Source: an uncultured Granulosicoccaceae bacterium (GTDB lineage: Bacteria > Pseudomonadota > Gammaproteobacteria > CALCKW01). Taken from it: 34,454 nt of DNA. Location: the NCBI GenBank assembly GCA_937965695.1, contig CALCKW010000037.1, positions 1 to 34,454 of the forward strand, read 5' to 3'. Below, piece by piece: positions 15,262 to 24,287 of this stretch (position 1 is its first letter; the number at the start of each line of letters is the position of its first letter). The notes below the pieces were generated by a model, which was not told the DNA's origin, did not search any database, and saw only the letters and a program-made list of their open reading frames with translations. Both the position numbers and the translations under genes were made by a program.

Positions 15262-16515
15262 ATGGGTTCATACAAGCCTATTATTGCAGGCAATGGACTT
15301 GCCATTGCACTCACGGTGATCTTTGTTTTACCGATCACTGCTATCTTGGCATATGCCGTCACCTCCCCTCTTGACGACGGCATGGTGCAGTTCGGCAACT
15401 GGCTTCACGAGTCTCGTGGCTGGACCTCTTCATTATTAGAAACAAAAGAACGCTTTGCAAAAATAGGATTTGCCTTGCGATCAATCGTGATCGCTGTCGG
15501 GGTATCATTTTTGTATTTCGGGCTGAGCAACTGGCTAAACCAAGGTTTGGCTCGGCGCGCATCAAAAGGGGCTTGGGGTAAAGAGTCCTACATCATCGAA
15601 GCTATTCAGCCTTGGATATTCGTAGGTCCTGCTTTAGTCCTGTTATTACTCTTTTTGTTTGTGCCTGCTTTTTCAACCATTAGTCTGTCGTTCCAGGAAG
15701 CGGATGGAACACGCACCGTGCGCAACTACGCCTTTCTCTGGGACCCATCGTCGCTGGGATATGAGCAATTTCGTTACGCGATGCGCAACAGTATTATGTG
15801 GCTTGTTTTAGTGCCAACCGTTTGTATCTCACTTGGCCTGTTAATCGCCGTACTGGCAGATTCGGTCAATTGGGGAATTTTTGCAAAGACCCTAATTTTT
15901 ATTCCAATGGCTATTTCATTCGTTGGAGCAGCCATTATATGGCGAAATATTTTTGCCGGTGGTGGCATTCAACCTCAAGACGCCATCAATGGCCTCACAC
16001 CCTCTTACCAAATTGGCTTACTCAAGGCGATGCTCGGTCACACCGCCGCCTACAACGAGCCGTTGTACAGCCTTAAATTTTGGGGCAACTTTTTCTTGAT
16101 GTGGATCCTGGTTTGGGTACAAACGGGCTTTGCTATGGTTATATTTTCTGCAGCTCTTCGCGGCGTGCCTGAAGACACCATCGAAGCCGCAAAAATTGAT
16201 GGCGCCAATCCCTTTCAGATGTTTTTTCGCATCAAGCTGCCACAAATTTATTCTACAGTCGTCGTCGTGTGGACCACGCTTGTGATACTTGTTTTAAAGA
16301 TGTTCGACATCCCCTACGCCTTATCGGCCAATGATGACGACAAACTGCTGCTCGCCACCATGATGGAAAATGCTCGCAACAACTGGTCCGTTGGCGGTGA
16401 CAATGTAGAGAACCTATTTGCCGCTATTGCCGTCATGCTAATGGTTACGGTATTACCCAATATGATTTTTAACGCACGGCGATTACGGCGTGAGCAAAAA
16501 GAGCTGGGACACTAA
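15262..16515 (+). CDS. aglF: Alpha-glucoside ABC transporter permease AglF
   Basis: A 417-residue inner-membrane permease of the MalF type, with an N-terminal pair of helices (LAIALTVIFVLPITAILAYA, then SIVIAVGVSFLYFGL) before the core permease helices. The coupling motif EAAKIDGANPFQMFFRIKLPQI near residue 310 contacts the ATPase. It follows aglE after a regulated gap and overlaps or abuts aglG. Homologous to AglF of rhizobial alpha-glucoside transporters. Confidence 0.92.
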   Translation: MGSYKPIIAGNGLAIALTVIFVLPITAILAYAVTSPLDDGMVQFGNWLHESRGWTSSLLETKERFAKIGFALRSIVIAVGVSFLYFGLSNWLNQGLARRASKGAWGKESYIIEAIQPWIFVGPALVLLLLFLFVPAFSTISLSFQEADGTRTVRNYAFLWDPSSLGYEQFRYAMRNSIMWLVLVPTVCISLGLLIAVLADSVNWGIFAKTLIFIPMAISFVGAAIIWRNIFAGGGIQPQDAINGLTPSYQIGLLKAMLGHTAAYNEPLYSLKFWGNFFLMWILVWVQTGFAMVIFSAALRGVPEDTIEAAKIDGANPFQMFFRIKLPQIYSTVVVVWTTLVILVLKMFDIPYALSANDDDKLLLATMMENARNNWSVGGDNVENLFAAIAVMLMVTVLPNMIFNARRLRREQKELGH

Positions 16516-16516
16516 G

Positions 16517-17740
16517 ATGACACGCACATTCAAACATATTGTTCTCGCGCTTATCGTCTTCATCTGGGTGCTTCCGTTTATCGCCTTAGTAACCACCTCG
16601 CTACGGTCTGAAACAGCCTCTAAAACTTCAGGCTTTTGGACGGCGTTCACACCCACAGAGCTGGGCCACCGCTTTAGCACACACGATAAAACCGAGAAAG
16701 AACCTTTTGTCACCATGAGTGGCAATATTTTTGAGCGACTAAACAAAGACCGTGACAGCTTCAAAATTGAAGGCGACGTCAGCTCTATCTTGTTTAAAGG
16801 CCGCCTGCCCGATCCGGATAAACCCGGCAAAACAAAACTACTGCGTCAGCTGATCTACGCGGGCGAAGTGATGGACGTGCGCGGTGGAGACTTTGTCTTT
16901 CAACCCAACGGGGATTTCACCTGGTCCTTTCCAGAGGGCACCGCACCTAAACCCAAAAACTTGGTGACCTTCATTAATCAGGAGCCCGTGTTCGGTGCTG
17001 ACGCTTATGTCGAAGTTCTGTTTGAGAATAAAAACGTCACCAACGCGCTCATCTCCTCTTTTATCGTCACCATCCCAGCGACCATCATCCCGATAACCAT
17101 TGCGGCGTTCGCGGCGTATGCCTTTGCCTGGATGCGGTTTCCCGGGCGTGACTGGTTATTTGTTCTCGTGGTCTCGTTGATGGTGGTGCCCACTCAACTT
17201 GCCTTTTTACCGGTGCTGCAAGGCTTCAGTGGCATTGCGTCATGGGCCTCTTCGCTCAACGCTTGGATGACAGACTGCGAGGCCACCAAGACCTGCCAAG
17301 TCGCCTCAAAATCGTTTGCCAGTCTGTGGGTCACGCACACGGCTTTTGGCCTGCCGTTGGCCATTTATTTACTGCGCAATTACATCGTTGGCCTACCCAA
17401 AGAGCTGCTCGAAAGTGCGCGTATTGATGGCGCCAGCCACTTACAGATTTTCACCAAGCTCATTATTCCCTTGTCGGTACCCGCATTGGCTTCGTTTGGT
17501 ATTTTTCAGTTTCTGTGGGTATGGAACGATCTGATCGTCGCGTTGTATATTGGATCAGCTGACTCCTCTGATCTTGTATTCCCTATCCGTTTGCAAAAAC
17601 AACTAGGCACCTTTAAAGACCAACTGCATTTGCTCAATGCCTCGGCCGTTATTTCAATCATCGTGCCTGTCATCGTGTTTCTAGCGATGCAACGCTACTT
17701 TATTCGCGGTTTGCTCGCAGGCTCTGTCAAAGGTGGATGA
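16517..17740 (+). CDS. aglG: Alpha-glucoside ABC transporter permease AglG
   Basis: A 407-residue MalG-type permease. After the first helix (HIVLALIVFIWVLPFIALVTT) comes a long extracytoplasmic insertion of about 130 residues (roughly 30-165), then the permease core, with the coupling motif ESARIDGASHLQIFTKLIIPLSVPAL. Such an insertion between helices 1 and 2 is a feature of AglG-type proteins. The ATG at 16517 is 1 nt after the aglF stop (TAAGATG). An upstream GTG at 16490 would overlap aglF by 26 nt and is less likely. Confidence 0.9.
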   Translation: MTRTFKHIVLALIVFIWVLPFIALVTTSLRSETASKTSGFWTAFTPTELGHRFSTHDKTEKEPFVTMSGNIFERLNKDRDSFKIEGDVSSILFKGRLPDPDKPGKTKLLRQLIYAGEVMDVRGGDFVFQPNGDFTWSFPEGTAPKPKNLVTFINQEPVFGADAYVEVLFENKNVTNALISSFIVTIPATIIPITIAAFAAYAFAWMRFPGRDWLFVLVVSLMVVPTQLAFLPVLQGFSGIASWASSLNAWMTDCEATKTCQVASKSFASLWVTHTAFGLPLAIYLLRNYIVGLPKELLESARIDGASHLQIFTKLIIPLSVPALASFGIFQFLWVWNDLIVALYIGSADSSDLVFPIRLQKQLGTFKDQLHLLNASAVISIIVPVIVFLAMQRYFIRGLLAGSVKGG

Positions 17741-17743
17741 TCA

Positions 17744-19294
17744 ATGACCAGCGATAAATTACAGTGGTGGGAAACGGCGGTTATCTATCAGATCTACCCG
17801 CGCTCGTTTCAAGACTCCAACAATGACGGCATCGGTGATTTACCCGGCATCACCTCACGGCTTGATTACATTGCTAATCTTGGCGTGGATGCGATTTGGA
17901 TCAGCCCGTTTTTTAAGAGCCCTCAAAAAGACTTTGGTTACGACGTTTCAGACTATTGCGATGTAAACCCTGAATATGGAACGCTGAGCGATTTTGATGC
18001 ATTGCTGGCCAAGGCACACAGCCTTGACCTTAAGGTGATGGTGGATGTCGTACCGGCACACTGCTCCGATCAACACGCTTGGTTTGTGGAGAGCAGCCAA
18101 TCGAGAGATAACGACAAAGCCGATTGGTTTCATTGGGTTGAACCGCAAGCTGACGGCAGCCCTCCGACGAACTGGCTTTCATTTTTTGGCGGCCCGGCCT
18201 GGACCTGGGAACCCCGCAGGCAGCAGTACTATTTACACAATTTTCTCAGCAGCCAGCCCAACTTGAATCACGCTAATCCAGCGGTCCGCGAGGCGTACAC
18301 CGATATAGCGCGTTTTTGGTTTGATCGCGGCGTCGACGGCTTTAGATTAGACGCCGTGCATACCATTAATGCCGATAGTGCGCCCTACAAGAACAACCTC
18401 GCCAACCTTGATTTTACGCCGGGCCCGCTACCGCAGCAGCAACAGCCGTTTTTTCGTCAGTTACATGACAGCGCGCAGCTAAATCAGCCGGCCATCCAAT
18501 CGTTCAGTGAATCGTATCGGGCGGTTGCAGACGAATACGGTGACCGTTTTCTGATGGGTGAACTGCACGGTGACGACCCTATAAAAGCCAGCCAGGCATT
18601 CACCGCGCCTGGGCGACTGCACGCCACTTATAACTTCAACCTGTTAGCCTGGAGCGGCTTAAATGTCGATGAGCTCAAGGGTGCTATTGCCCAAGCGATA
18701 GAGGCGTTTAATGGCACTGGCCGCTTAAGTTTTGCGTTTTCTAACCACGACGTGCCTCGCAGTGTGACACGGCAGTTGCTGGCGATGGATTTGCGAGCAG
18801 ATCAACAACAAGCACTTCAATTATTACTGCTTAAATTGGAAACGTGCTTAATCGGTTCGGCCTGTATTTACCAAGGCGAAGAACTGGCGCTAGAAGACTC
18901 ACAAGACATACCAGTGGAGCAAATGCAGGATCCATGGGGCATTGAATTCGCACCGGTTTTTTTAGGTCGAGACACGTGCAGAACACCAATGGCATGGAGC
19001 GGAGACTGCACTAACGGAGGCTTTTCCAAGGCCAACAGCACCTGGCTGCCCATCGATCAAAAGCATCTGGGGCGTGCCGCCTTGGATGAAGTAGCTAGGC
19101 CAGAATCCATTTACAACGCCTTTGCAGAATTTTTAAAGTGGCGTAAGAATCAGCCTGCCATTATGGGTGCGAACACCATGAGTGAGTTGTCAGGTGACGC
19201 TAACAGCATTGTCTTTAATCGGTTATCTGAGCAACAAAACCTGCGTTGTTGCTTTGATTTTGAATCTCTTACAGCCACCTTTGAGGAAATATAA
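17744..19294 (+). CDS. aglA: Alpha-glucosidase, GH13 family (AglA-like)
   Basis: A 516-residue cytoplasmic GH13 enzyme that hydrolyses alpha-glucosides (sucrose, maltose, trehalulose or related) after uptake. It begins WWETAVIYQIYPRSFQDSNNDGIGDLPGI. The catalytic triad is visible: D203 nucleophile in GFRLDAVHTINAD, E273 acid/base in FLMGELHGD, and D336 in AFSNHDVPRS. The region I motif reads VVPAHCSDQHAWF rather than the more common VVNHTSDQH, with the catalytic-site His kept. No signal peptide. It sits between aglG and aglK with 1-3 bp gaps. The GH13_23 subfamily is the likely placement (inference). Confidence 0.92.
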   Translation: MTSDKLQWWETAVIYQIYPRSFQDSNNDGIGDLPGITSRLDYIANLGVDAIWISPFFKSPQKDFGYDVSDYCDVNPEYGTLSDFDALLAKAHSLDLKVMVDVVPAHCSDQHAWFVESSQSRDNDKADWFHWVEPQADGSPPTNWLSFFGGPAWTWEPRRQQYYLHNFLSSQPNLNHANPAVREAYTDIARFWFDRGVDGFRLDAVHTINADSAPYKNNLANLDFTPGPLPQQQQPFFRQLHDSAQLNQPAIQSFSESYRAVADEYGDRFLMGELHGDDPIKASQAFTAPGRLHATYNFNLLAWSGLNVDELKGAIAQAIEAFNGTGRLSFAFSNHDVPRSVTRQLLAMDLRADQQQALQLLLLKLETCLIGSACIYQGEELALEDSQDIPVEQMQDPWGIEFAPVFLGRDTCRTPMAWSGDCTNGGFSKANSTWLPIDQKHLGRAALDEVARPESIYNAFAEFLKWRKNQPAIMGANTMSELSGDANSIVFNRLSEQQNLRCCFDFESLTATFEEI

Positions 19295-20350
19295 ATGGCT
19301 CAGGTTGCACTCCAAAAGGTGAACAAATCATTCGGCAACGTGCATGTTATTCGCGATGTTGATCTACACATTGACGACGGCGAATTTGTCGTGTTTGTCG
19401 GCCCCTCTGGCTGCGGCAAATCGACACTTCTGCGCCTTATCGCCGGACTAGAAAACCTATCCAGCGGCGAAATAACCATCGCGGAACGGTCTGTTACAGA
19501 CCTGCCGCCCTCCAAGCGAGGCATTGCGATGGTGTTTCAGTCTTATGCGCTTTATCCGCACATGACAGTGTTTAACAACATGGCTTTTTCATTGGATCTG
19601 CAAGGGTTCAGCAAGGCAGAAATCAACGATCGAGTAGAATCTGCCGCTAAAATTTTACAGATGGAACACCTACTTGACCGCCGGCCTGCCGCGTTATCGG
19701 GTGGTCAACGTCAGCGCGTCGCTATCGGGCGCGCGATCGTAAGAAACCCCGATGTATTTCTGTTTGACGAACCGCTTTCAAACCTTGATGCAGCGTTGCG
19801 ACATGACACGCGCGTGGAGATATCCAAGCTGCACAATCAGCTTGGGGCCACCACCATCTATGTCACCCATGATCAAGTCGAAGCAATGACGCTTGCTGAC
19901 AAAATTGTTGTGCTAAAAGACGGCGAAGTCATGCAGGTTGGCTCCCCGATGGAATTGTTTAACTACCCAGACAATGAATTTGTAGCTGGGTTTCTCGGCT
20001 CGCCAAAAATGAATTTTTTCGACGGCGTTTTAGTCGACGGAGCCGGTAGCGACAAAGGACAATTCGAGGGCGAAGGGTTAAACGTCGATGGCGTGCGTTT
20101 AGTGAGTAGCGACAAAGCTAAAGGTGATTCGGTTAGGCTGGGTGTTCGACCTCAACACCTCGTTCTGGACCCTAATGGACAACTGAAAGGCACAGTGACA
20201 TTGGTCGAGCGTCTCGGTACCGAGACAGTGGTTGAGCTCATTAGCGAATCAGGCACATCATTTCGTTGCGCATCACCGTTAAGCCTCGATATTGAGACGG
20301 GTCAAGAAGCACGCTTCTCATTGACCCCTGCAGAGGCGCACTTGTTTTAG
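19295..20350 (+). CDS. aglK: Alpha-glucoside ABC transporter ATP-binding protein (AglK; MsmK/UgpC type)
   Basis: A 351-residue ATPase: Walker [10 protein letters not shown] at 36-44, Q-loop [10 protein letters not shown], signature LSGGQRQRV, Walker [14 protein letters not shown], and the H-loop VTHDQ. The C-terminal 110 residues are the OB-fold/TOBE regulatory domain of carbohydrate importers ([13 protein letters not shown]). The ATG is directly at the end of aglA (1 nt after its stop), so translation is coupled. It completes the alpha-glucoside importer with AglE, AglF and AglG. Confidence 0.94.
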   Translation: MAQVALQKVNKSFGNVHVIRDVDLHIDDGEFVVFVGPSGCGKSTLLRLIAGLENLSSGEITIAERSVTDLPPSKRGIAMVFQSYALYPHMTVFNNMAFSLDLQGFSKAEINDRVESAAKILQMEHLLDRRPAALSGGQRQRVAIGRAIVRNPDVFLFDEPLSNLDAALRHDTRVEISKLHNQLGATTIYVTHDQVEAMTLADKIVVLKDGEVMQVGSPMELFNYPDNEFVAGFLGSPKMNFFDGVLVDGAGSDKGQFEGEGLNVDGVRLVSSDKAKGDSVRLGVRPQHLVLDPNGQLKGTVTLVERLGTETVVELISESGTSFRCASPLSLDIETGQEARFSLTPAEAHLF

Positions 20351-20360
20351 TGATAGCAAG

Positions 20361-20381
20361 GAAAAAGGACAAGCTTGTCCT
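20361..20381 (-). terminator. Probable terminator between convergent operons
   Basis: The perfect palindrome AGGACAAGCTTGTCCT (20366-20381) is followed by TTTTT when read on the minus strand. It would end transcripts coming from the reductase operon at 20593. On the plus strand it lies 16 bp after aglK but has no T tract. Confidence 0.45.
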
Positions 20382-20592
20382 CACCTGCTAGGGGAAATTC
20401 CCACACTTTGTCTTCAAAAAAACCTAGGGCAACTTCTCAGGTTGGTGCGTATCGAGCTTGCCACGGAGGGTCAAGCACCCAACTCGAAAAGACAAATTCT
20501 CTTCTCCGGCGTTAATATTTTTACCGCCCAAAAAAGATGGAGTAGATAACTTCATCTTTTGGTAATCCTAATGAAGGCTGTAGTAACAGCCG

Positions 20593-22680
20593 CTACAAAT
20601 CCAGTACTAAACGCTCATTAGATTTTGCGGGAACAGCACAGCAGATTAAAACTTCGCCCTCTTGGGTTTGTATCTTTGGTGCTGTTTTATACCCGGTCTT
20701 GCCAGACAGAACACGTACAGAGCAGCTACCGCAAGCACCACTACGACAACCGTAGTTAGGTGTTAAACCATGCGCCTCTGCCAGTTCCAACAAAGTACCG
20801 TCAGCAGTGGTCCAAGCTTGCTCAACACCTGTTTTTTCGAAAGCGACCACAGCCTCATCTACGGCATCAAACAGCGAGTTTTCAGAGTTAGAACTATCGA
20901 GATTGATGCGGGTCAGCGACGCCGGGCCAAAACTCTCGGCATATATATTGGCGTCCTTCACCCCCAACTCAATGAGCAAATCATAGACTGACTGCATGAA
21001 AGGTGGTGGACCACACAGATAACAGTCGTAATCGGCCAACGGCAGCACCGCTTGCACAATGGACGCACTCAGCCTGCCAACCGCATGAAAATCCTGTCCG
21101 GCCTCCTCATCAGGCATGGGGTTTTCGATAAGTGAGACATATCGAAGCTCGCCATTACTGGCTTTTCGGAGATCTGAAAACTCGCCTAAAAATGCACGTT
21201 CTGATGTTGAACGGGCAGCATGAAAAACGGTAATTGGCCGAAGATGCCGTAGACGAAGGCTGTCACTGATGGCTTGCCGAGACATAGATACCATTGGCGT
21301 AACGCCCACCCCCGCAGCAAAGAGAGCGACTGGGCGAGTCTCTGCGGTGTCCAACCAAAAATCACCACGGGGTGCTTTGGCTTCAATCAGATCACCGACT
21401 TTAATAGTGTCGTACAGAAAGTTTGAGACCAGTCCAGCGGGTGCATCACGGGTTGTTTCTCGCTTAACTGAAATGCGGTACTGCGCATCCGAAGGCGCGG
21501 AAGACAGCGTATAGGTTCGCACTTGTTGCTCAGCCCCGGTGGGTGAGACACGTATCGTCAAATACTGACCAGGCTTGTAATTGAGTAGAACGTCACCGTC
21601 AATCGGTTGAAAACTAAAAGAACGGATGACTGAACTCTCGTCAACAATGCTGACCACTTTCAGTGGCTTCCAGGCGTCGCGATTTGTTTCAGCCACGAGC
21701 GTGCGTTTAGCTTCATCCCAATCACCGGTGAGTTGGTTATTGGGTGACTGCTCTTTAAATGTCCAACGTATCGGCGCAGCTTTTTTTAACCTTGCACCGT
21801 GATGCAAATGAAACTTCCATGCTCGCTCTGCGCCTCGAAACGCGCTGATCTCTTCATTTTTTTCCCAAATGGTTTCTACGGTACCCGTGACCTGCCACAA
21901 ATCACCCGAGTCAAAGTCTACAAATAGCAGCCCTGCTTTGGGATTAACCTGAAAATTGCCTAATGTGTTGAAGGCGAAGTTACCGATATAATCGGGTATC
22001 GTCAGCGTATTGCCCTCAACCTTGATAAAACCTGGTTTACCGCCACGATGGTTTACATCTGCACCACCATTGTCAAACTTTTCATCTCGGTCATTGTAAC
22101 TAGCGACAAAAAAAGTATCCGCGGCTTTGAGCATATTCTTAGCCACGTCATCGAATTGCGTGAAGTATTCGATCTCAGGAGTCACAGATTCACGGGGATC
22201 ACGAATAAAATCCATGTCCCGAGTTTGAATATACTGTGGACAGTTTCCATAAGACTGCACGACATCAATCAAAATCGACTTGTCATCCGCTCGGTTGAGA
22301 ACCCCGTTCATACGGTTACGTCGGCGTGTTGCCAGTTCAACACCAACAAACCCTAGAGGAGCACCGGGTATCAGGTTGTCCAGCAGTGGATCTCCGGGCA
22401 CCGGGGCTGCATTGATCAATAATGACTTTTCATTGGGACTTTCGATAAAACCTGGGTTGCCAAACAAAACAGAGGCCCACGGCCAACCATTTTTATCGAC
22501 ACTGCCCACCATGAAGAAAGGTAAGTGACTGAAAAACTCTCGATGCTGGTCTGGCATAAACGGGCGATGGATTTGTTTGCCCATCCTCGTTTGATGCTCT
22601 AAACGCCCAAGCCGCGCATGCAGCTCCTGTTCGCCTGGATGGTAGGGAGATGAATCACGATTCCAGCCTGAGAGTTCCAT
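20593..22680 (-). CDS. Fused PPOX-like flavin domain / FAD-NAD(P)H reductase / [2Fe-2S] ferredoxin
   Basis: A 695-residue three-part protein. Residues about 1-330 are a pyridoxamine-phosphate-oxidase-like (split-barrel) domain, with RRRNRMNGVLN and GGKPGFIKVEGNTLTIPD. Then comes a ferredoxin-NADP reductase-type module: FAD motif RTYTLSSAP, nucleotide motif ALFAAGVGVTPMVSM, and CGPPPFMQSV. The C-terminal plant-type ferredoxin has C645, C650, C653 and a fourth Cys at 681/682. Electrons would run from NAD(P)H through FAD to the 2Fe-2S cluster. The PPOX domain may bind F420, heme or flavin, or reduce a small substrate. It ends an operon with DsbA-like and GST genes. It could serve an oxygenase such as the Rieske protein at 7092, but linkage is only inferred. 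Confidence 0.9.
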   Translation of the reverse strand: MELSGWNRDSSPYHPGEQELHARLGRLEHQTRMGKQIHRPFMPDQHREFFSHLPFFMVGSVDKNGWPWASVLFGNPGFIESPNEKSLLINAAPVPGDPLLDNLIPGAPLGFVGVELATRRRNRMNGVLNRADDKSILIDVVQSYGNCPQYIQTRDMDFIRDPRESVTPEIEYFTQFDDVAKNMLKAADTFFVASYNDRDEKFDNGGADVNHRGGKPGFIKVEGNTLTIPDYIGNFAFNTLGNFQVNPKAGLLFVDFDSGDLWQVTGTVETIWEKNEEISAFRGAERAWKFHLHHGARLKKAAPIRWTFKEQSPNNQLTGDWDEAKRTLVAETNRDAWKPLKVVSIVDESSVIRSFSFQPIDGDVLLNYKPGQYLTIRVSPTGAEQQVRTYTLSSAPSDAQYRISVKRETTRDAPAGLVSNFLYDTIKVGDLIEAKAPRGDFWLDTAETRPVALFAAGVGVTPMVSMSRQAISDSLRLRHLRPITVFHAARSTSERAFLGEFSDLRKASNGELRYVSLIENPMPDEEAGQDFHAVGRLSASIVQAVLPLADYDCYLCGPPPFMQSVYDLLIELGVKDANIYAESFGPASLTRINLDSSNSENSLFDAVDEAVVAFEKTGVEQAWTTADGTLLELAEAHGLTPNYGCRSGACGSCSVRVLSGKTGYKTAPKIQTQEGEVLICCAVPAKSNERLVLDL

Positions 22681-22727
22681 TGATTAAATTCCTAGTGGCC
22701 TATGTCATTGTCTAAATCTAGCTGAAA

Positions 22728-23342
22728 TTAACCCAAGTCGGATGCTTTCATCATAGGGGAAAACCCTTCTATTCCCTCAATTCGAGCGAGCCATGCTTGA
22801 ATATTAGGGTAAGCATCTAAGCTAAAGTCACCATCTGTCACCCGAGCAACGTAGCTGTAACAGGCTATATCGGCAAGCGTTGGTGTATCGGCCGCAAGCC
22901 ACTGGTTTGTGGCAAGATGGGGTTCAAACAAATCCCCAAATAGGTTCTCTGTTTTTTGTTTTACCGCGTCAAAATCTCCAGGCATAGCAAACAGTTTCAT
23001 TGCACGAATAACAAACGGACCTGACTGAACGTCATGCACCGCCGTGCTTAACCATTGCTGTACTCGAGCTTGTTGCGCTGGGTCTGTGGGTAACCAGCGA
23101 TTGTCTTTATCGAACTTGCGCGCCAGATAAACCAAGATTGCTGCAGAATCGCGTAACACCAGATCACCGTCTTCAAGAACAGGTACTTGGCCTAAGGGAT
23201 TGAGCGCCAAAAACTCAGCAGCTTTGTGAGCGCCCTGCTTAAGATCCACAACAACAAATTCGAAGTCCACACCTAGAATACTCAAGAAAGTGCTTACTCT
23301 GTGCGTATTGCCCGATATCGGATGTCCGTATAACGTGATCAT
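22728..23342 (-). CDS. Glutathione S-transferase family protein
   Basis: A 204-residue GST. The N-terminal thioredoxin-like domain starts MITLYGHPISGNTHRVSTFLSILGVDFEFV, continues with the cis-Pro block GQVPVLEDGDLVLRDSAAILVYL, and is followed by the helical C-domain (WLAADTPTLADIACYSYV). The active residue is probably the Ser/Asn in PISGN, as in the nu/beta-like and phi/theta-like bacterial GSTs. It lies 47 bp upstream of the fused reductase in the same operon. It may conjugate or isomerise a xenobiotic, but the substrate is unknown. Confidence 0.92.
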   Translation of the reverse strand: MITLYGHPISGNTHRVSTFLSILGVDFEFVVVDLKQGAHKAAEFLALNPLGQVPVLEDGDLVLRDSAAILVYLARKFDKDNRWLPTDPAQQARVQQWLSTAVHDVQSGPFVIRAMKLFAMPGDFDAVKQKTENLFGDLFEPHLATNQWLAADTPTLADIACYSYVARVTDGDFSLDAYPNIQAWLARIEGIEGFSPMMKASDLG

Positions 23343-23482
23343 TTATCTAGTACCCCTATTGGTGGTTTAACTGGTGAATCCACTTCAAAACTAGCCACCA
23401 CATAACAGTGGCGCGCATCCTGTTTTTATTGCCTGCCTTTAGCTGCTCTACTTTCGCCGGTTATCTATCATCACTCGCGTTT

Positions 23483-24148
23483 TTAACATGAATAACTCGA
23501 GTGGGTTTGCCCTTTGATTTGCTTAGCCAAATGGCCAATCTGGTCAGGCGCTTCATAGTAAGCAGCATGATCAACAATCTGGTATCCACCCTCCACGATG
23601 TTGAGAACAGCAGGAATACTGGTTACTCCGACCGTTTCCATCAGTTGCTTTGCACGTAAGGCATTGCCAGCCGCTTTTAGCTCAAGCGCTGGAGTGCCAA
23701 TGCATTCGGCGCTCGTTGAGGAGATACCTTCCTCCACGAGGGACGCCACGACAGCCTGCCTATCACTGGCTGAAACACCGTCAATATAGCGAGCTGTTTC
23801 TAGTCGATGACGCACAGCAAACTCTTTATGTGCGCCAAGCCCATGCACCAGCGCAGCAGCTTGGGCAGTAAATGTCGAATCTAAAACCTCTGTTTCTGAC
23901 AGCACCACGTGGTCGATGTAGCGCTGGCTAAAAGGCTGCCCTGTGAGCGCTGAGATGCGCGCGTCGGCAGCTAACACCAAGTCGCCTTTACCCTCAGACA
24001 TTTTGTGCGCTTGATTACCTTGGAAAAGCTGGCGATGCAAAACTTCTACATCCGCACCCGAATTGAGTAAGGCATCAAAAACAGGGGCAGCGCCATAACA
24101 CCAGCCACAGTACGTGTCGTAGATAACGATAAATTCCGGTACTTTCAC
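23483..24148 (-). CDS. DsbA-family (FrnE-like) thiol oxidoreductase
   Basis: A 221-residue cytosolic thioredoxin-fold protein with C14-G-W-C17 in YDTYCGWCYGAAPVF, and the cis-Pro loop near VTSIPAVLNI. Between them lies the alpha-helical insertion found in DsbA and in 2-hydroxychromene-2-carboxylate isomerases. Lack of a signal peptide argues against a periplasmic DsbA role. The C-terminus ends in an extra Cys (SSYSC). It is the first gene of an operon with the GST and fused reductase and is divergent from a LysR regulator. Confidence 0.87.
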   Translation of the reverse strand: MKVPEFIVIYDTYCGWCYGAAPVFDALLNSGADVEVLHRQLFQGNQAHKMSEGKGDLVLAADARISALTGQPFSQRYIDHVVLSETEVLDSTFTAQAAALVHGLGAHKEFAVRHRLETARYIDGVSASDRQAVVASLVEEGISSTSAECIGTPALELKAAGNALRAKQLMETVGVTSIPAVLNIVEGGYQIVDHAAYYEAPDQIGHLAKQIKGQTHSSYSC

Positions 24149-24287
24149 CCGTTCATCCTATTGTGCGTCTATGAACCAATCACAGCGACGAAAGATCGCT
24201 TTGTTGCAAAACAATATACGGCTGATTGATTATCTTATAAATAGTGATACTGTTAATTCACTGTCAACTATTAGCGAACAACTAGTT
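24149..24287. promoter_or_regulatory. LysR-type divergent regulatory region with inverted repeat
   Basis: The gap between the DsbA-like gene and the LysR gene (if its ATG is 24288) holds an AT-rich interval. It contains AGTGA (24243-24247) and TCACT (24258-24262) in inverted orientation, flanked by AATAGT and ACTATT. Such dyads are typical LysR-family binding sites for a divergent promoter. Confidence 0.5.

Noticed and set aside
16490..16519. GTG start for AglG at 16490
   Set aside because: It would overlap AglF by 26 nt. ATG 16517 follows the AglF stop in the TAAGATG arrangement and gives the normal helix at the N-terminus.
24171..24287. ATG 24171 for the LysR gene
   Set aside because: It adds 39 atypical residues and would cover the divergent promoter region with its inverted repeat.
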